A stretch of 64,000 nucleotides of DNA from Hymenobacter sp. 15J16-1T3B (GTDB lineage Bacteria > Bacteroidota > Bacteroidia > Cytophagales > Hymenobacteraceae). The position numbers and the translations under genes are program-made. Below, piece by piece: positions 1 to 9,362 of the stretch. The stretch lies in the NCBI RefSeq assembly GCF_020711235.1, contig NZ_JAJFAV010000003.1, positions 62,001-126,000 on the forward strand. The letters are read 5' to 3'. The notes below the pieces were generated by a model. The model was not told where the DNA came from. It saw only the letters and a program-made list of their open reading frames with translations, and made no database searches. Position 1 is the first letter of the stretch; each line of letters starts with the position of its first letter.

Positions 1-1
1 C

Positions 2-1363
2 GTGCTCTTCGAAACGCCCTTGTGCCTGCTGGAAGTGGGGCTGGGCATCACCGACTCGCGCACCACTTACCTGCTACGCCACGCCGCCATCTTCCTCACG
101 TTCGTGGGCGGCGTCTGGGCCTTGTACCGGTTGGCGCGGCTACGCTTCGGTAGCTGGCAGCTGGGCTTAGCGGCCAGCACCTTGTTGCTGCTCTCACCCC
201 GCTTTTTTGCCGAGAGCTTCTACAACAACAAGGACCTCGTGTTCCTGGCCGTCTTCACCCTGGGCGTGTACACCCTGGCCCGGCTGCTGCAGCACCCCAG
301 CCTGGGCCGCGCCGCGCTCCACGGCCTGGTCACCGCCGCCGCCACCGACGTGCGCCTGCTCGGCTGCCTGCTGCTACCCATGACGCTGGGCATGGTGACG
401 CTGGAGCTGCTCTACGGCCCGGCCGAGCTGCGGCGCCGCTGGCTGCCGGCAGTGCCCCTGTACCTGCTTACGGCCGTGGCGGCCACCGTAGCCGGCTGGC
501 CCTACCTCTGGGCGGCCCCGCTCACCAACTTCCAGCACGCGTTCAGCAGCTTGAGCAACTTCGCCTTCGACGCCGACTTGCTGTACTTCGGCGAGCGGGT
601 GTCCATCAATGCTTTGCCTTGGCACTACATCCCGGTCTGGGTGCTCATCACCACGCCCGTGGCCTACTCCGCGGCGGCCCTACTGGGCGCTCTGGCGTTG
701 GGGGCCGACTTGGTCCGCAGCCGACTGGCGCTGCTGCGCCGGCCCGAGTACCGGCTAGATGTGCTGTTTCTGGGCTGGCTGCTGACGCCCGTGCTCATGG
801 TCATCGTGCTCCACTCGGTGGTGTACGACGGCTGGCGCCACCTCTACTTCATCTACCCGGCGCTGCTGCTGCTGGCCCTGCGCGGGGCCTTGCTGCTGTG
901 GCGGGCCCGCCAGGAGTCGGCCCGGCTGCACCGCTTGGCGGTGGGGCTGGCGGCACTGGCCGCGCTCGAAGCCGTGGGCACGCTGGGCCGCATGGTGCTG
1001 ATGCACCCGTTCGAGCAAACGTTCTTCGCCTTTCTACCCGCGCGCGTCGTCGAGCAGCAGTTCGAGCGGGATTATTGGGGCCTTTCGTACCGGGCCGGCC
1101 TGCAGTGGATTCTGGCGCACGATGCGGCCCCGCGCATCGACATTCGGGGGGCGCAGCACCAGCCGCTGATGAACAACGTGGCCGTGCTGCCCGCCGCCCA
1201 ACGCCAGCGCCTGCAGCTCAATCCCGCCGCCCCGCGCGCGTATTACCTGACCACCTACCGCACCCACCCGGAGCCGTATCCCGATTCGCTGGGCGCCGAG
1301 GTCTACCAGCTGCGGGCCAACGGCGTGAAGATACTGTCGGTATTCCAGCGGCAGGCGTGGTAG
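2..1363 (+). CDS. Membrane glycosyltransferase, GT39/ArnT-like (5' partial)
   Basis: This is the C-terminal 453 residues of a polytopic membrane protein; the true start lies upstream of the window. Many hydrophobic segments alternate with short loops, and the order is typical of GT-C enzymes that take sugars from polyprenyl-phosphate donors. The late motif VYDGWRHLYFIYP before a Leu-rich helix is common in the dolichyl-phosphate-mannosyltransferase-like (GT39) group. The non-membrane tail (about residues 340-453) would lie outside the cytoplasm. The catalytic Asp/Glu of the first loop is not visible because the N-terminus is missing. Substrate is unknown. The gene ends 10 bp before the convergent ADP-ribosylglycohydrolase gene. 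The fold class is fairly sure, the exact family less so. Confidence 0.65.
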   Translation: MLFETPLCLLEVGLGITDSRTTYLLRHAAIFLTFVGGVWALYRLARLRFGSWQLGLAASTLLLLSPRFFAESFYNNKDLVFLAVFTLGVYTLARLLQHPSLGRAALHGLVTAAATDVRLLGCLLLPMTLGMVTLELLYGPAELRRRWLPAVPLYLLTAVAATVAGWPYLWAAPLTNFQHAFSSLSNFAFDADLLYFGERVSINALPWHYIPVWVLITTPVAYSAAALLGALALGADLVRSRLALLRRPEYRLDVLFLGWLLTPVLMVIVLHSVVYDGWRHLYFIYPALLLLALRGALLLWRARQESARLHRLAVGLAALAALEAVGTLGRMVLMHPFEQTFFAFLPARVVEQQFERDYWGLSYRAGLQWILAHDAAPRIDIRGAQHQPLMNNVAVLPAAQRQRLQLNPAAPRAYYLTTYRTHPEPYPDSLGAEVYQLRANGVKILSVFQRQAW

Positions 1364-1373
1364 CACGAGCGGG

Positions 1374-2297
1374 CTACCGGGCGTGCTGCGCAAACCGTGC
1401 TATAACCGTTTGCAGCCTGACGTAGTCCGGCAGGCGTTGCAGCCGCTGCCACAGCGCCGTGGGCAACGCGGCCGTGCCCAGGCGCGCCCCAGCCACTTGC
1501 CCGGCCAGGGAGCAGGTGGTATCGGTGTCGCCGCCGGCCGCGCACACTTCAGCCAGCACTGCCGCCAAACCGAGCCTCGGAACCTGCGCCGCGGCCCACA
1601 ACGCCAGGGCCACCGATTCGACGACGTACCCGCCGCTGCCAAACCGCGCCGCTACGTCGGCTATTGACAACCCAGCTGGCTGCGCCTGCAGCTCCAGCAG
1701 CCGGTCCCGCACGCGTGTGTCGGGCAGCCCGGCACTGATGCATGGCAGCAGGGAAGCGCGGTCGGTCCAGTCATCAGCCAGCCCCGCCCGGATGCCCAGC
1801 ACCACGGCCAGGGCGCCCGCGTAGGCCTCCGGGTGGCGGTGCGTGATGCGGCACACCGCCTCGACGAGCTGCCGGTCCGGTTCCGGGCCAAGGAAAGCCA
1901 AGGGCGCAATGCGCATGGCGGCGCCGTTGCCGGCCGCGTAGTCCCCACCGCGCCCTACTTGGCTCCAATGGCCGCCCGCGACCAGCCCTTGCAGGGCATG
2001 CAGGGTGCTGCTTCCGAGCCCCGTCAGCTGCCCGGCTTCAAAGTGCTGCCGGAACGTGGCCGCAATTGCCTCGGGCCGCGCCTGCCCGCCGCATTCGATT
2101 ATGGCCTCGCAAGTGGCTAGGGTGAGCTGCGTGTCGTCGGTTAGCCGCCAGCGGCGCCGCGGTTCCGGCGGCCGGCCGAAGGGGTAATAAATGCGCGAGT
2201 CGTTGCGGGCAGAAGCGGCCTGCTCGTAGCTGCTGCCGTACGCGTCGCCAATGGCGCCGGCGAACAAGCAAGCAGCAAGGCGGTCATAGGTAGCCAT
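1374..2297 (-). CDS. ADP-ribosylglycohydrolase family protein
   Basis: A 307-residue protein of the DraG/ADPRH fold, which removes ADP-ribose from proteins or small molecules using two Mg ions. Two metal-binding motifs are visible at the expected ends: GAIGDAYG at about 14-21 with TDDTQ at 53-57, and GGDTDTT at about 255-261 near the C-terminus. Length and motif order match the soluble, cytoplasmic family. No DraT-like transferase or other ADP-ribosylation gene is adjacent, so the substrate cannot be inferred from context. The family also includes enzymes acting on ADP-ribosyl-arginine and O-acetyl-ADP-ribose. Start ATG at 2297; a divergent promoter for the next gene lies about 40 bp upstream. 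Confidence 0.88.
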   Translation of the reverse strand: MATYDRLAACLFAGAIGDAYGSSYEQAASARNDSRIYYPFGRPPEPRRRWRLTDDTQLTLATCEAIIECGGQARPEAIAATFRQHFEAGQLTGLGSSTLHALQGLVAGGHWSQVGRGGDYAAGNGAAMRIAPLAFLGPEPDRQLVEAVCRITHRHPEAYAGALAVVLGIRAGLADDWTDRASLLPCISAGLPDTRVRDRLLELQAQPAGLSIADVAARFGSGGYVVESVALALWAAAQVPRLGLAAVLAEVCAAGGDTDTTCSLAGQVAGARLGTAALPTALWQRLQRLPDYVRLQTVIARFAQHAR

Positions 2298-2337
2298 CAG
2301 CGTTGAGGAAGGCAGTACGAAAATAATCGTAGATCAA

Positions 2338-2368
2338 TTTGCTTGGTCAGCAGCGTCCAGTATCTTTG
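2338..2368 (+). promoter_or_regulatory. Bacteroidota-type promoter for the serine hydrolase gene
   Basis: TTTG at 2338-2341, a 19-bp spacer and TATCTTTG at 2361-2368 match the Bacteroidota sigma consensus (-33 TTTG, spacer 19-21, -7 TAnnTTTG). Transcription would start near 2375 and leave a leader of about 190 nt before the ATG at 2563. I see no obvious riboswitch in that leader. Confidence 0.6.
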
Positions 2369-2562
2369 GTATTACGAATTGCTTCGTATATCACGCTGTC
2401 CTGGCTTAGATGGGTCTTGTTGGCCACCGCCCTGCAGGTTGGGGCCAGCACTGGCAAGGTAGGGGAGAAGCCCGTAGCGGCGCGCTGCCTAGCCGATAAC
2501 GCAGTTGTCCTCCGCCCAAATGCGGCTGAGTGGTCCCCAGCCTCCACCCAAACCTTACTTTC

Positions 2563-4026
2563 ATGAACCGCATCCGACGTTTAGTCTCCGGCTGCCTGAC
2601 TGCTTGGCTATGGCTAGCAAGCAGCGGCTATTCCTTCTCGCAGTCCCGGCCGGCCGCCGATAGCGTGGACGCCTTCCTGCGCCGGCAAATGCGGGAGCGG
2701 CGGATTACGGGCTTACAGCTCGCGGTGGTGCAACGCGGGAAAATTGCCTTGCTCAGGAGCTACGGCCTGGCCAATGTGCAGGACTCCTTGCCGGTGACCA
2801 ATCGAAGCGTTTTCCCGGTGTACTCCTGCACCAAATCGGTGACGGGCGTCGCCATCATGCAATTGGTGGAAGAAGGAAAAATCGACCTGGCGGCCCCGGT
2901 GGCGCGTTACTTGGACGGGCTGCCCGCGCCCTGGCAACCGGTTACCATCCGGCAGCTACTCACGCACGTGTCGGGCCTGCCGGATATCAACCGGCTGCTG
3001 AACCCCAATACGTTCGGGCTGGACGCGCTGGGCAGCGAAGAAGCCGCTTGGGCAAAAATCCAGGCGCAGCCCATGGACTTCGCGCCCGGCGAACAGTTTG
3101 CCTACAACCAGACGAATTACGTGCTGCTGGGCAAACTCATCGACAAGCTCGCCGGCAAGCCTTTCGCGGAGGTGTTTCAGCAGCAGTTTGCCGTAGCCGG
3201 CATGCCCAGTACCGTGCTAGGCGATTCGCGCGACGTAGTGCCGCGGCGGGTGCAGTCGTACCGGTACGTCACGCGGTTGGATGGGAAAACCCTGGGCGCG
3301 GAAAAGTTGGTGAACGTGTACGGCGAGCATCCCCCGTTTCGGCGCACCGCTTCGGGTCTGAACAGCACGGCCGAAGAGCTGGCGCGGTGGGTAATTGCGC
3401 TGCAGCACGGCCAGCTGCTCAAAACCAAAGCCGCGCTCCGCACGCTCTGGACGGCCGGGCGCTACAACAACGGTACTCCCACCCAGTGGGCCCTGGGCTG
3501 GGTGACCAAGCCCCGCCCCAGCCACAGCGCCGTAACCATCACGGGAGGCTCCGTCGCCGCTATGTACGTGTACCCGGAGGACGACCTTTCCCTGATCGTG
3601 CTGACCAATCAGGCCGGGACGTATCCGGAAGAATTTCTGGACGAGCTGGCCGGCTACTACAACCCGAAGATTCCTCTGGCCGATCCGCTTACCGCCCTTC
3701 GCATGCAACTGCAGCGGCGCGGCTACGCGCAGGCCCTCGCGGAGGAATTGAAAAGCAAGCCGAAAAGCCAGTGGCCCACGGAAAATGACTTGAACGACTG
3801 GGCCTACCGGCTGATGAACGGCAGAGGACGAGTCAAGGAAGGCCTAGAAGTCTTCAGGCTAACGGCTAGTTTGTACCCCGGCAGCTGGAACGCGTACGAC
3901 AGCCTGGGCGAGGCCCTGCTGAAAAACGGCCGGAAAGAAGACGCCATTGGCATGTACCGGAAATCCATTGAGCTAAATCCCAATAATCAACACGGAAAAA
4001 AGGTGTTGGAGCAGCTGACCAAATAG
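2563..4026 (+). CDS. Secreted serine hydrolase (beta-lactamase/esterase fold) with TPR-like tail
   Basis: A 487-residue protein of the class C beta-lactamase-like serine hydrolase group (family S12/esterase). The ATG at 2563 is chosen because it gives a clear signal peptide ending near SYSFSQS; an upstream GTG at 2530 would bury it. The nucleophile motif is S88-C-T-K91. The second motif reads Y181-N-Q where most relatives have Y-x-N. A TGGS sequence near residue 328 stands in for the KTG box. The C-terminal 75 residues form two TPR-like helical pairs, often seen in these Bacteroidota proteins. The likely place of action is the periplasm. Substrate could be a D-Ala peptide, an ester or a beta-lactam; the sequence does not decide. 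It is convergent with accC across a strong terminator. Confidence 0.85.
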   Translation: MNRIRRLVSGCLTAWLWLASSGYSFSQSRPAADSVDAFLRRQMRERRITGLQLAVVQRGKIALLRSYGLANVQDSLPVTNRSVFPVYSCTKSVTGVAIMQLVEEGKIDLAAPVARYLDGLPAPWQPVTIRQLLTHVSGLPDINRLLNPNTFGLDALGSEEAAWAKIQAQPMDFAPGEQFAYNQTNYVLLGKLIDKLAGKPFAEVFQQQFAVAGMPSTVLGDSRDVVPRRVQSYRYVTRLDGKTLGAEKLVNVYGEHPPFRRTASGLNSTAEELARWVIALQHGQLLKTKAALRTLWTAGRYNNGTPTQWALGWVTKPRPSHSAVTITGGSVAAMYVYPEDDLSLIVLTNQAGTYPEEFLDELAGYYNPKIPLADPLTALRMQLQRRGYAQALAEELKSKPKSQWPTENDLNDWAYRLMNGRGRVKEGLEVFRLTASLYPGSWNAYDSLGEALLKNGRKEDAIGMYRKSIELNPNNQHGKKVLEQLTK

Positions 4027-4170
4027 TTACCTGACCTGCCGCGCTTCCAGCCGTTACTGCCCGCCTCTGCTGCGCGGTGCCGCTTTCCACACGCGAGTGA
4101 GCCGCACGGAGCTCGGGCCACAACGGCGGTGCCCGCAGCAAGCCGGAACGGGCTAGTACCGCTGGGCGCA

Positions 4171-4214
4171 AATAAAAAGAGGGAGTCGCCGAGTGGCGAC
4201 TCCCTCTTTTTATT
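4171..4214. terminator. Bidirectional terminator between serine hydrolase and accC
   Basis: A perfect 20-bp inverted repeat (4171-4190 and 4195-4214) with a GAGT tetraloop has A-rich and T-rich ends, so it can act on both convergent transcripts. Confidence 0.88.
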
Positions 4215-4228
4215 CACAAAAGCGGTTC

Positions 4229-5572
4229 CTACAGCGTCGAGAAGTCGAACGACTCCAGGAACTTGGTGGTGAAGTTGCCGGCTTTGAAGTCCTCGTTGTC
4301 CATCAGCTTCAGGTGGAAGGGGATGGTCGTCTTGATGCCTTCCACCACAAATTCCGAGAGGGCGCGCTTCATTTTCACCACGCACTCCTCGCGGGTCTGG
4401 GCCACGGTGATGAGCTTGGCAATCATGGAGTCGTAGTTCGGCGGAATCTGGTAGCCTGCGTACACGTGGGTGTCCACGCGCACGCCGTGGCCGCCGGGAA
4501 TGTGCAGCACCGTGATTTTGCCAGGGGCCGGGCGGAAGTCCTTGCGCGGGTCCTCGGCGTTGATGCGGCACTCCATGGCGTGCAGCTTGGGCAGGTAGTT
4601 TTTGCCCGAAATGGCAATGCCGGCCGCAATCTTGATCTGTTCCTTGATCAGGTCGAAGTTGATAACTTCCTCCGTCACGGGGTGCTCCACCTGAATGCGG
4701 GTGTTCATCTCCATGAAGTAGAAGTCGCGGTTCTTGTCGACCAGGAACTCGATGGTGCCCACGCCCTCGTAGCCGATGCTGGCGGCGCCGGCCACGGCAG
4801 CCTTGCCCATTTTCTCGCGCAGCTCCTCCGTCATAAACGGCGAGGGAGCTTCCTCCACCAGCTTCTGGTGGCGGCGCTGAATGGAGCAGTCCCGCTCCGA
4901 GAGGTGGCACACGGTGCCGAACTGGTCGCCGGCAATCTGGATTTCGATGTGGCGGGGCTCCTCCACGAACTTTTCCAGGTACACGCCGTCGTTGCCGAAG
5001 GCGGCTTTGGCTTCGGTGCGGGCGTCGTTCCAAGCCTTTTCGAACTCGTCCTCCGCCTTGATGATGCGCATGCCGCGCCCGCCGCCGCCGGCCGTGGCCT
5101 TCAGGATGACGGGGTACTTAATCTTGGCGGCAATCTTCTTGCCCTGTTCAATGGAGTCGAGCAGGCCGTCGGAGCCCGGGATGGTGGGCACGCCGGCTTT
5201 CTTCATCGTGTCCTTGGCCGACGCTTTGTCGCCCATGGAGTTGATCATTTCGGGCGAGGCGCCGATGAACTTGATGCCGTTTTCGCGGCAGATGCGCGAG
5301 AAATCCGCGTTTTCCGAGAGGAAGCCGTAGCCGGGGTGAATGGCGTCGGCGTTGGTGATTTCGGCGGCGGCAATCAGGTTCGGAATGTTCAGGTAGGAGT
5401 CGCGCGAGGCGGGCGGCCCGATGCACACGGCCTCGTCGGCGAAGCGCACGTGCAGGCTTTCCTTGTCGGCGGTGGAGTACACGGCCACCGTCTTGATGCC
5501 CATCTCGCGGCAGGTGCGAATCACGCGCAGCGCAATTTCCCCGCGGTTGGCAATGAGTATTTTCTTGAACAC
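4229..5572 (-). CDS. accC: Acetyl-CoA carboxylase, biotin carboxylase subunit
   Basis: A 447-residue biotin carboxylase that uses ATP and bicarbonate to carboxylate the biotin on AccB, the first step of malonyl-CoA synthesis. The N-terminus [20 protein letters not shown] is diagnostic. The ATP-grasp glycine loop [14 protein letters not shown] and the catalytic stretch [15 protein letters not shown] are intact, and the length is normal. It is the last gene of the operon, 104 bp after accB; that gap holds heptamer repeats described separately. The carboxyltransferase subunits (AccA, AccD) are not in the window, as is usual in this phylum. Confidence 0.97.
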   Translation of the reverse strand: MFKKILIANRGEIALRVIRTCREMGIKTVAVYSTADKESLHVRFADEAVCIGPPASRDSYLNIPNLIAAAEITNADAIHPGYGFLSENADFSRICRENGIKFIGASPEMINSMGDKASAKDTMKKAGVPTIPGSDGLLDSIEQGKKIAAKIKYPVILKATAGGGGRGMRIIKAEDEFEKAWNDARTEAKAAFGNDGVYLEKFVEEPRHIEIQIAGDQFGTVCHLSERDCSIQRRHQKLVEEAPSPFMTEELREKMGKAAVAGAASIGYEGVGTIEFLVDKNRDFYFMEMNTRIQVEHPVTEEVINFDLIKEQIKIAAGIAISGKNYLPKLHAMECRINAEDPRKDFRPAPGKITVLHIPGGHGVRVDTHVYAGYQIPPNYDSMIAKLITVAQTREECVVKMKRALSEFVVEGIKTTIPFHLKLMDNEDFKAGNFTTKFLESFDFSTL

Positions 5573-5600
5573 AGCTCTCAGGGTTAGATGGGAGAACGGA

Positions 5601-5672
5601 GAGCTTAGAACCTAGAAGCGCAGCCGGGTTGGCCCCACGGTTCTAAGCTCTAAGCTCTCCGGTCTAAGCTCT
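5601..5672. repeat. Heptamer CTAAGCT repeats and hairpin between accB and accC
   Basis: The word CTAAGCT occurs at 5643, 5650 and 5664, a 7-bp register with one skipped unit. An inverted copy, GAGCTTAGAACC at 5601-5612, pairs with 5639-5650 in a 12-bp stem. The 27 nt between the arms carry no repeat. Function is unknown; it could be a processing or pausing site inside the accB-accC transcript. Confidence 0.7.
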
Positions 5673-5676
5673 ACAA

Positions 5677-6213
5677 TTACATCGGCTCGATGAGGAACAA
5701 CGGCTGGTCGTACTCCACGGGGGAGGCGTTGTCGACCATGGCCTTCACGATGCGGCCGCGCTGTTCGGCTTCGATTTCGTTGAAGAGCTTCATGGCCTCA
5801 ATGATGCAAATCACCTGACCTTGCTCCACCACGTCGCCCACGTTCACGAAGGACGGGCTTTCGGGGCTGCTCGAGCGGTAGAACGTGCCAATCATCGGGG
5901 CTTTCAGCGCTACCGTGTTGCTGGCAGCCGGCGCCTCAGCGGCCGCGGCGGGGGCAGCAGCCGGAGCGGCCGGGGCCGCCGCGGGCGCGGCTTGCGGAGC
6001 CGGAGCAGCGGCGGGGGCAGCCTGCACTGGGGCCGCGGCCGCCACGTACTTGGTGTTCGGCTCGCGCTGTACCGAAATCTTGAATTCTTCCGTCTCGATG
6101 TTGACCTTGTTCAGGCCCGACTTGGCAATGAAGTCGATGAGGTCTTGCAGTTCTTTGGCTTTCATGGCAGCGGGGGAGGGCTTCGCTTGGTCCTTATTTG
6201 ACTCTTTCGACAT
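5677..6213 (-). CDS. accB: Biotin carboxyl carrier protein of acetyl-CoA carboxylase
   Basis: Carrier subunit (178 residues from the chosen start) whose biotinyl-lysine swings between biotin carboxylase and carboxyltransferase. An N-terminal helix region (MKAKELQDLIDFIAKSGLNK), a long Ala/Pro hinge and a C-terminal biotinyl domain are visible. The biotinylation motif is EAMKLFNEIEA, with the lysine in AMK. Start choice is uncertain: ATG at 6213 (MSKES) overlaps the efp stop by 20 bp, while ATG at 6165 would start exactly at MKAKEL, the usual N-terminus in the phylum. A further upstream ATG at 6258 looks too early. Translation is probably coupled with efp. Confidence 0.95.
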   Translation of the reverse strand: MSKESNKDQAKPSPAAMKAKELQDLIDFIAKSGLNKVNIETEEFKISVQREPNTKYVAAAAPVQAAPAAAPAPQAAPAAAPAAPAAAPAAAAEAPAASNTVALKAPMIGTFYRSSSPESPSFVNVGDVVEQGQVICIIEAMKLFNEIEAEQRGRIVKAMVDNASPVEYDQPLFLIEPM

Positions 6214-6757
6214 AGCTGTAGTCGCGGGTGTCGACCTTGATTTTTTGGTCCTGGTCAATGAACAAAGGAACCTGGATGCGGGCGCCCGTTTCCAGGATGG
6301 CCGGCTTCAGGGTGTTGGTTGCCGTGTCGCCGCGCAGGCCGGGCTCGGTGTAGGTCACCACCAGCTCCACGAAGGCGGGCAGTTCCGCCGTCAGCGGCTG
6401 CTCGGTTTCGGCGTGCATCAGGATGGTCACGGCCTGGCCTTCCTTCATCAGGTCGGCGAAGGGCACCATGGCCTCGGGCAGTACCACCTGCTCGAAGGTG
6501 TCGGTGTCCATGAAGGTGTAGCCGTAGTCGTCCTTGAACAGGTACTGGTGCGGGCGCTGCTCCACGCGGGCGGTTTCCACCTTGACCCCGGCGTTGAAGG
6601 TGTTGTCAATCACCTTACCGGTTTTGATGTTGCGCATTTTGGTGCGCACGAAAGCAGGGCCTTTGCCCGGCTTCACGTGCTGAAACTCCGTGATGACGTG
6701 CAGGTCCCCGTTGTAGTTTAAAACGAGGCCGTTGCGAAAATCCGCGGTGGTTGCCAT
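6194..6757 (-). CDS. efp: Elongation factor P
   Basis: A 187-residue EF-P that relieves ribosome stalling at polyproline stretches. The start is the ATG at 6757 (MATTADFRNG), which gives the standard length; the open frame continues upstream into fabH but that part is not conserved. The three beta-barrel domains are complete. The tip loop HVKPGKGPAF carries lysine at position 32, the residue that is modified in many bacteria. No epmA/epmB-type or earP-type modification gene is nearby. It sits between fabH and accB, a conserved order in Bacteroidota that ties translation and lipid synthesis genes in one unit. Confidence 0.97.
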   Translation of the reverse strand: MATTADFRNGLVLNYNGDLHVITEFQHVKPGKGPAFVRTKMRNIKTGKVIDNTFNAGVKVETARVEQRPHQYLFKDDYGYTFMDTDTFEQVVLPEAMVPFADLMKEGQAVTILMHAETEQPLTAELPAFVELVVTYTEPGLRGDTATNTLKPAILETGARIQVPLFIDQDQKIKVDTRDYSYVERVK

Positions 6758-6852
6758 GAGTGAAAGAAAGGTTTGGGTTGGCGCAGCAGCGGGGGCTGAT
6801 TCCGGAAAACCGCTGAGCTGCTGCGGCAGGGGAGGAAAACGATTGGGGGAGA

Positions 6853-6894
6853 AAAAACAACGTGCCGACCCGTCCGGGTGGGCGGGGCGGCACG
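6853..6894 (-). terminator. Terminator-like hairpin between fabH and efp
   Basis: On the minus strand, CGTGCCG (6894-6888) pairs with CGGCACG (6867-6861), and a TTGTTTTTTC tract follows (6860-6851 region). It sits inside the operon, so it may attenuate rather than end transcription. Confidence 0.6.
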
Positions 6895-6939
6895 TCGGGG
6901 GTGCAAGTATAGCTGATTGCGCGCCGGCCGCCCTGGTAG

Positions 6940-7959
<1,020 letters not shown>

Positions 7960-8015
7960 AGAGAGAAAATGCGGCTGAGAGAGACAAGGCCGCCGAAAAC
8001 GGCCGCCAAGGTAGT

Positions 8016-8041
8016 AAAAAGTCCGGCCGAGGTGGCCGGAC
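8016..8041 (-). terminator. Intrinsic terminator-like hairpin between plsX and fabH
   Basis: GTCCGGCC (8021-8028) pairs with GGCCGGAC (8034-8041) around a 5-nt loop; read on the minus strand, a T5 run follows the stem (8020-8016). Its place inside a conserved operon suggests partial termination. Confidence 0.7.
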
Positions 8042-8064
8042 CGAACTGCGAAATTAACTCCGCA

Positions 8065-9009
8065 TTAAGACTTAAATGTCGCCTTGATCTGGTCGGCAAT
8101 GCCCGATTGCGCCATCTTGAAGCCCTGCAGCAGCATGCTGCAGATAGCCTTCGGCCCGCTCACGCCGTGGCCGATGATGACGTTGTCGTTGATGCCCAGG
8201 ATGGGGGAGCCGCCCACGCCTTCGTAGTCGAACTTGTGGAAGAACGGGTCCATGTTCATTCCTTTCTCCTGCATGATGTCGTAGAACGACTCCGAGAGCT
8301 TCAGAATCACGTTCCCCGTAAACCCGTCGCACACAATCACGTCGGCCTTTTCGTTGAACATGTCGCGGCCCTCGATGTTGCCGATGAAGTGAATGTGGGG
8401 GTTCACCTTCAGCAGGTTGTAGGCGGCTTGCAGCAGGGCGGTGCCCTTGCCTTCTTCCTCGCCGAGGTTCATCAGGCCGACCTTGGGCTGCTCAATGCCC
8501 AGCACGTACTGCGCGTACAAGGAGCCCAGCTCGGCAAATTGCTCGAGCATTTCGGGCTTGCACTCCGCGTTGGCCCCAGCATCCACCATCACGCCGTACT
8601 CGCCTTTCAGCTTGGGCACGAGGTTGCCGATGGCCGGGCGCATCACGCCGGGCACCGGCTTCACGCTGAAAATGGCGCCCACCAGCATAGCGCCAGTGCT
8701 GCCAGCCGAGCAGAAGGCTTCCACGTCGCTGCCGTGCAGCAGCTTGTAGCCGACGGCAATACTCGAATCCGGCTTTTGTTGCAGGGCTTTGGTGGGGTGC
8801 TCCCCCATGGCAATAACCTGCGTGGCGGGCACAAACTCAATATTGCGGGCACGCTCGCCGTGCGCGTCGAGCAGAGGGCGCACAGCTTCTTCCTGGCCGA
8901 TAACCACAATGGTGGCCTGGCCATCGAGTTGTTCGGCGGCCAGCACGGCTCCGTCCACGGCAGCTTTGGGGGCGAAGTCGCCGCCCATGGCGTCGAGGGC
9001 TATTTTCAT
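8065..9009 (-). CDS. plsX: Phosphate acyltransferase PlsX
   Basis: A 314-residue enzyme that converts acyl-ACP into acyl-phosphate, the acyl donor for PlsY in phospholipid synthesis. The N-terminus MKIALDAMGGDFAPKAAVDG is the family signature, and conserved stretches such as GSTGAMLVGA and VCDGFTGNVILK are present. Length is at the low end of normal. It is a cytosolic, membrane-associated enzyme. It lies between rpmF (85 bp upstream) and fabH in the order conserved across many phyla. No PlsY gene is in the window. Confidence 0.97.
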   Translation of the reverse strand: MKIALDAMGGDFAPKAAVDGAVLAAEQLDGQATIVVIGQEEAVRPLLDAHGERARNIEFVPATQVIAMGEHPTKALQQKPDSSIAVGYKLLHGSDVEAFCSAGSTGAMLVGAIFSVKPVPGVMRPAIGNLVPKLKGEYGVMVDAGANAECKPEMLEQFAELGSLYAQYVLGIEQPKVGLMNLGEEEGKGTALLQAAYNLLKVNPHIHFIGNIEGRDMFNEKADVIVCDGFTGNVILKLSESFYDIMQEKGMNMDPFFHKFDYEGVGGSPILGINDNVIIGHGVSGPKAICSMLLQGFKMAQSGIADQIKATFKS

Positions 9010-9042
9010 GAAAGCGGGATGAAGAACAGTCGGCGGTAATGT

Positions 9043-9071
9043 AAAACCGGCGGCCGGGTGAGGGCCGCCGG
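9043..9071 (-). terminator. Terminator-like hairpin between rpmF and plsX
   Basis: CCGGCGGCC (9047-9055) pairs with GGCCGCCGG (9063-9071); on the minus strand a T4 run follows. It may set the ratio of ribosomal protein to lipid enzyme. Confidence 0.6.
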
Positions 9072-9093
9072 CTGGGCTAGGAGCGGGTCGGGG

Positions 9094-9315
9094 CTATTCC
9101 TCGTCGGTGCTAGCGGCGGCCGAAGCTACCGGGGCGTAGCCGGCAATGGCCACTTTGCCGTTGAGGTACAGGTCACCGTCTACCACGTAAGCGCGGTGAC
9201 GCAGGTGCGTTTCGCCGGTGGTCTGGCAGGTCGAAACAGCCTTAGCATCGAGCTTGTAGTGGGTGCGACGCTTGTCGCGGCGGACGGCGGAGACGCGTCG
9301 TTTGGGGTGTGCCAT
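9094..9315 (-). CDS. rpmF: 50S ribosomal protein L32
   Basis: A 73-residue basic protein starting MAHPKRRVSAVRRDKRRTHY, the L32 signature. The paired cysteines of zinc-binding L32 proteins are mostly missing; only one cysteine (in VSTCQTTGE) is seen, so this appears to be a zinc-independent form. The C-terminus carries an unusual Ala/Ser/acidic extension (ASAAASTDEE). It follows the DUF177 gene by 47 bp, the nearly universal pairing of these two genes. Confidence 0.96.
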   Translation of the reverse strand: MAHPKRRVSAVRRDKRRTHYKLDAKAVSTCQTTGETHLRHRAYVVDGDLYLNGKVAIAGYAPVASAAASTDEE

Positions 9316-9362
9316 GAGTGAAAGAGAAGAAAAAAATGAAAAAACGGAGGGAGTAAGCGGCC

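Noticed and set aside
2530-2562. Upstream GTG start for the serine hydrolase.
   Set aside because: It adds residues before a clear signal peptide that begins at the ATG at 2563.
4193-5587. A 464-codon plus-strand frame opposite accC.
   Set aside because: Exact shadow of accC; composition is that of reversed codons and no family is visible.
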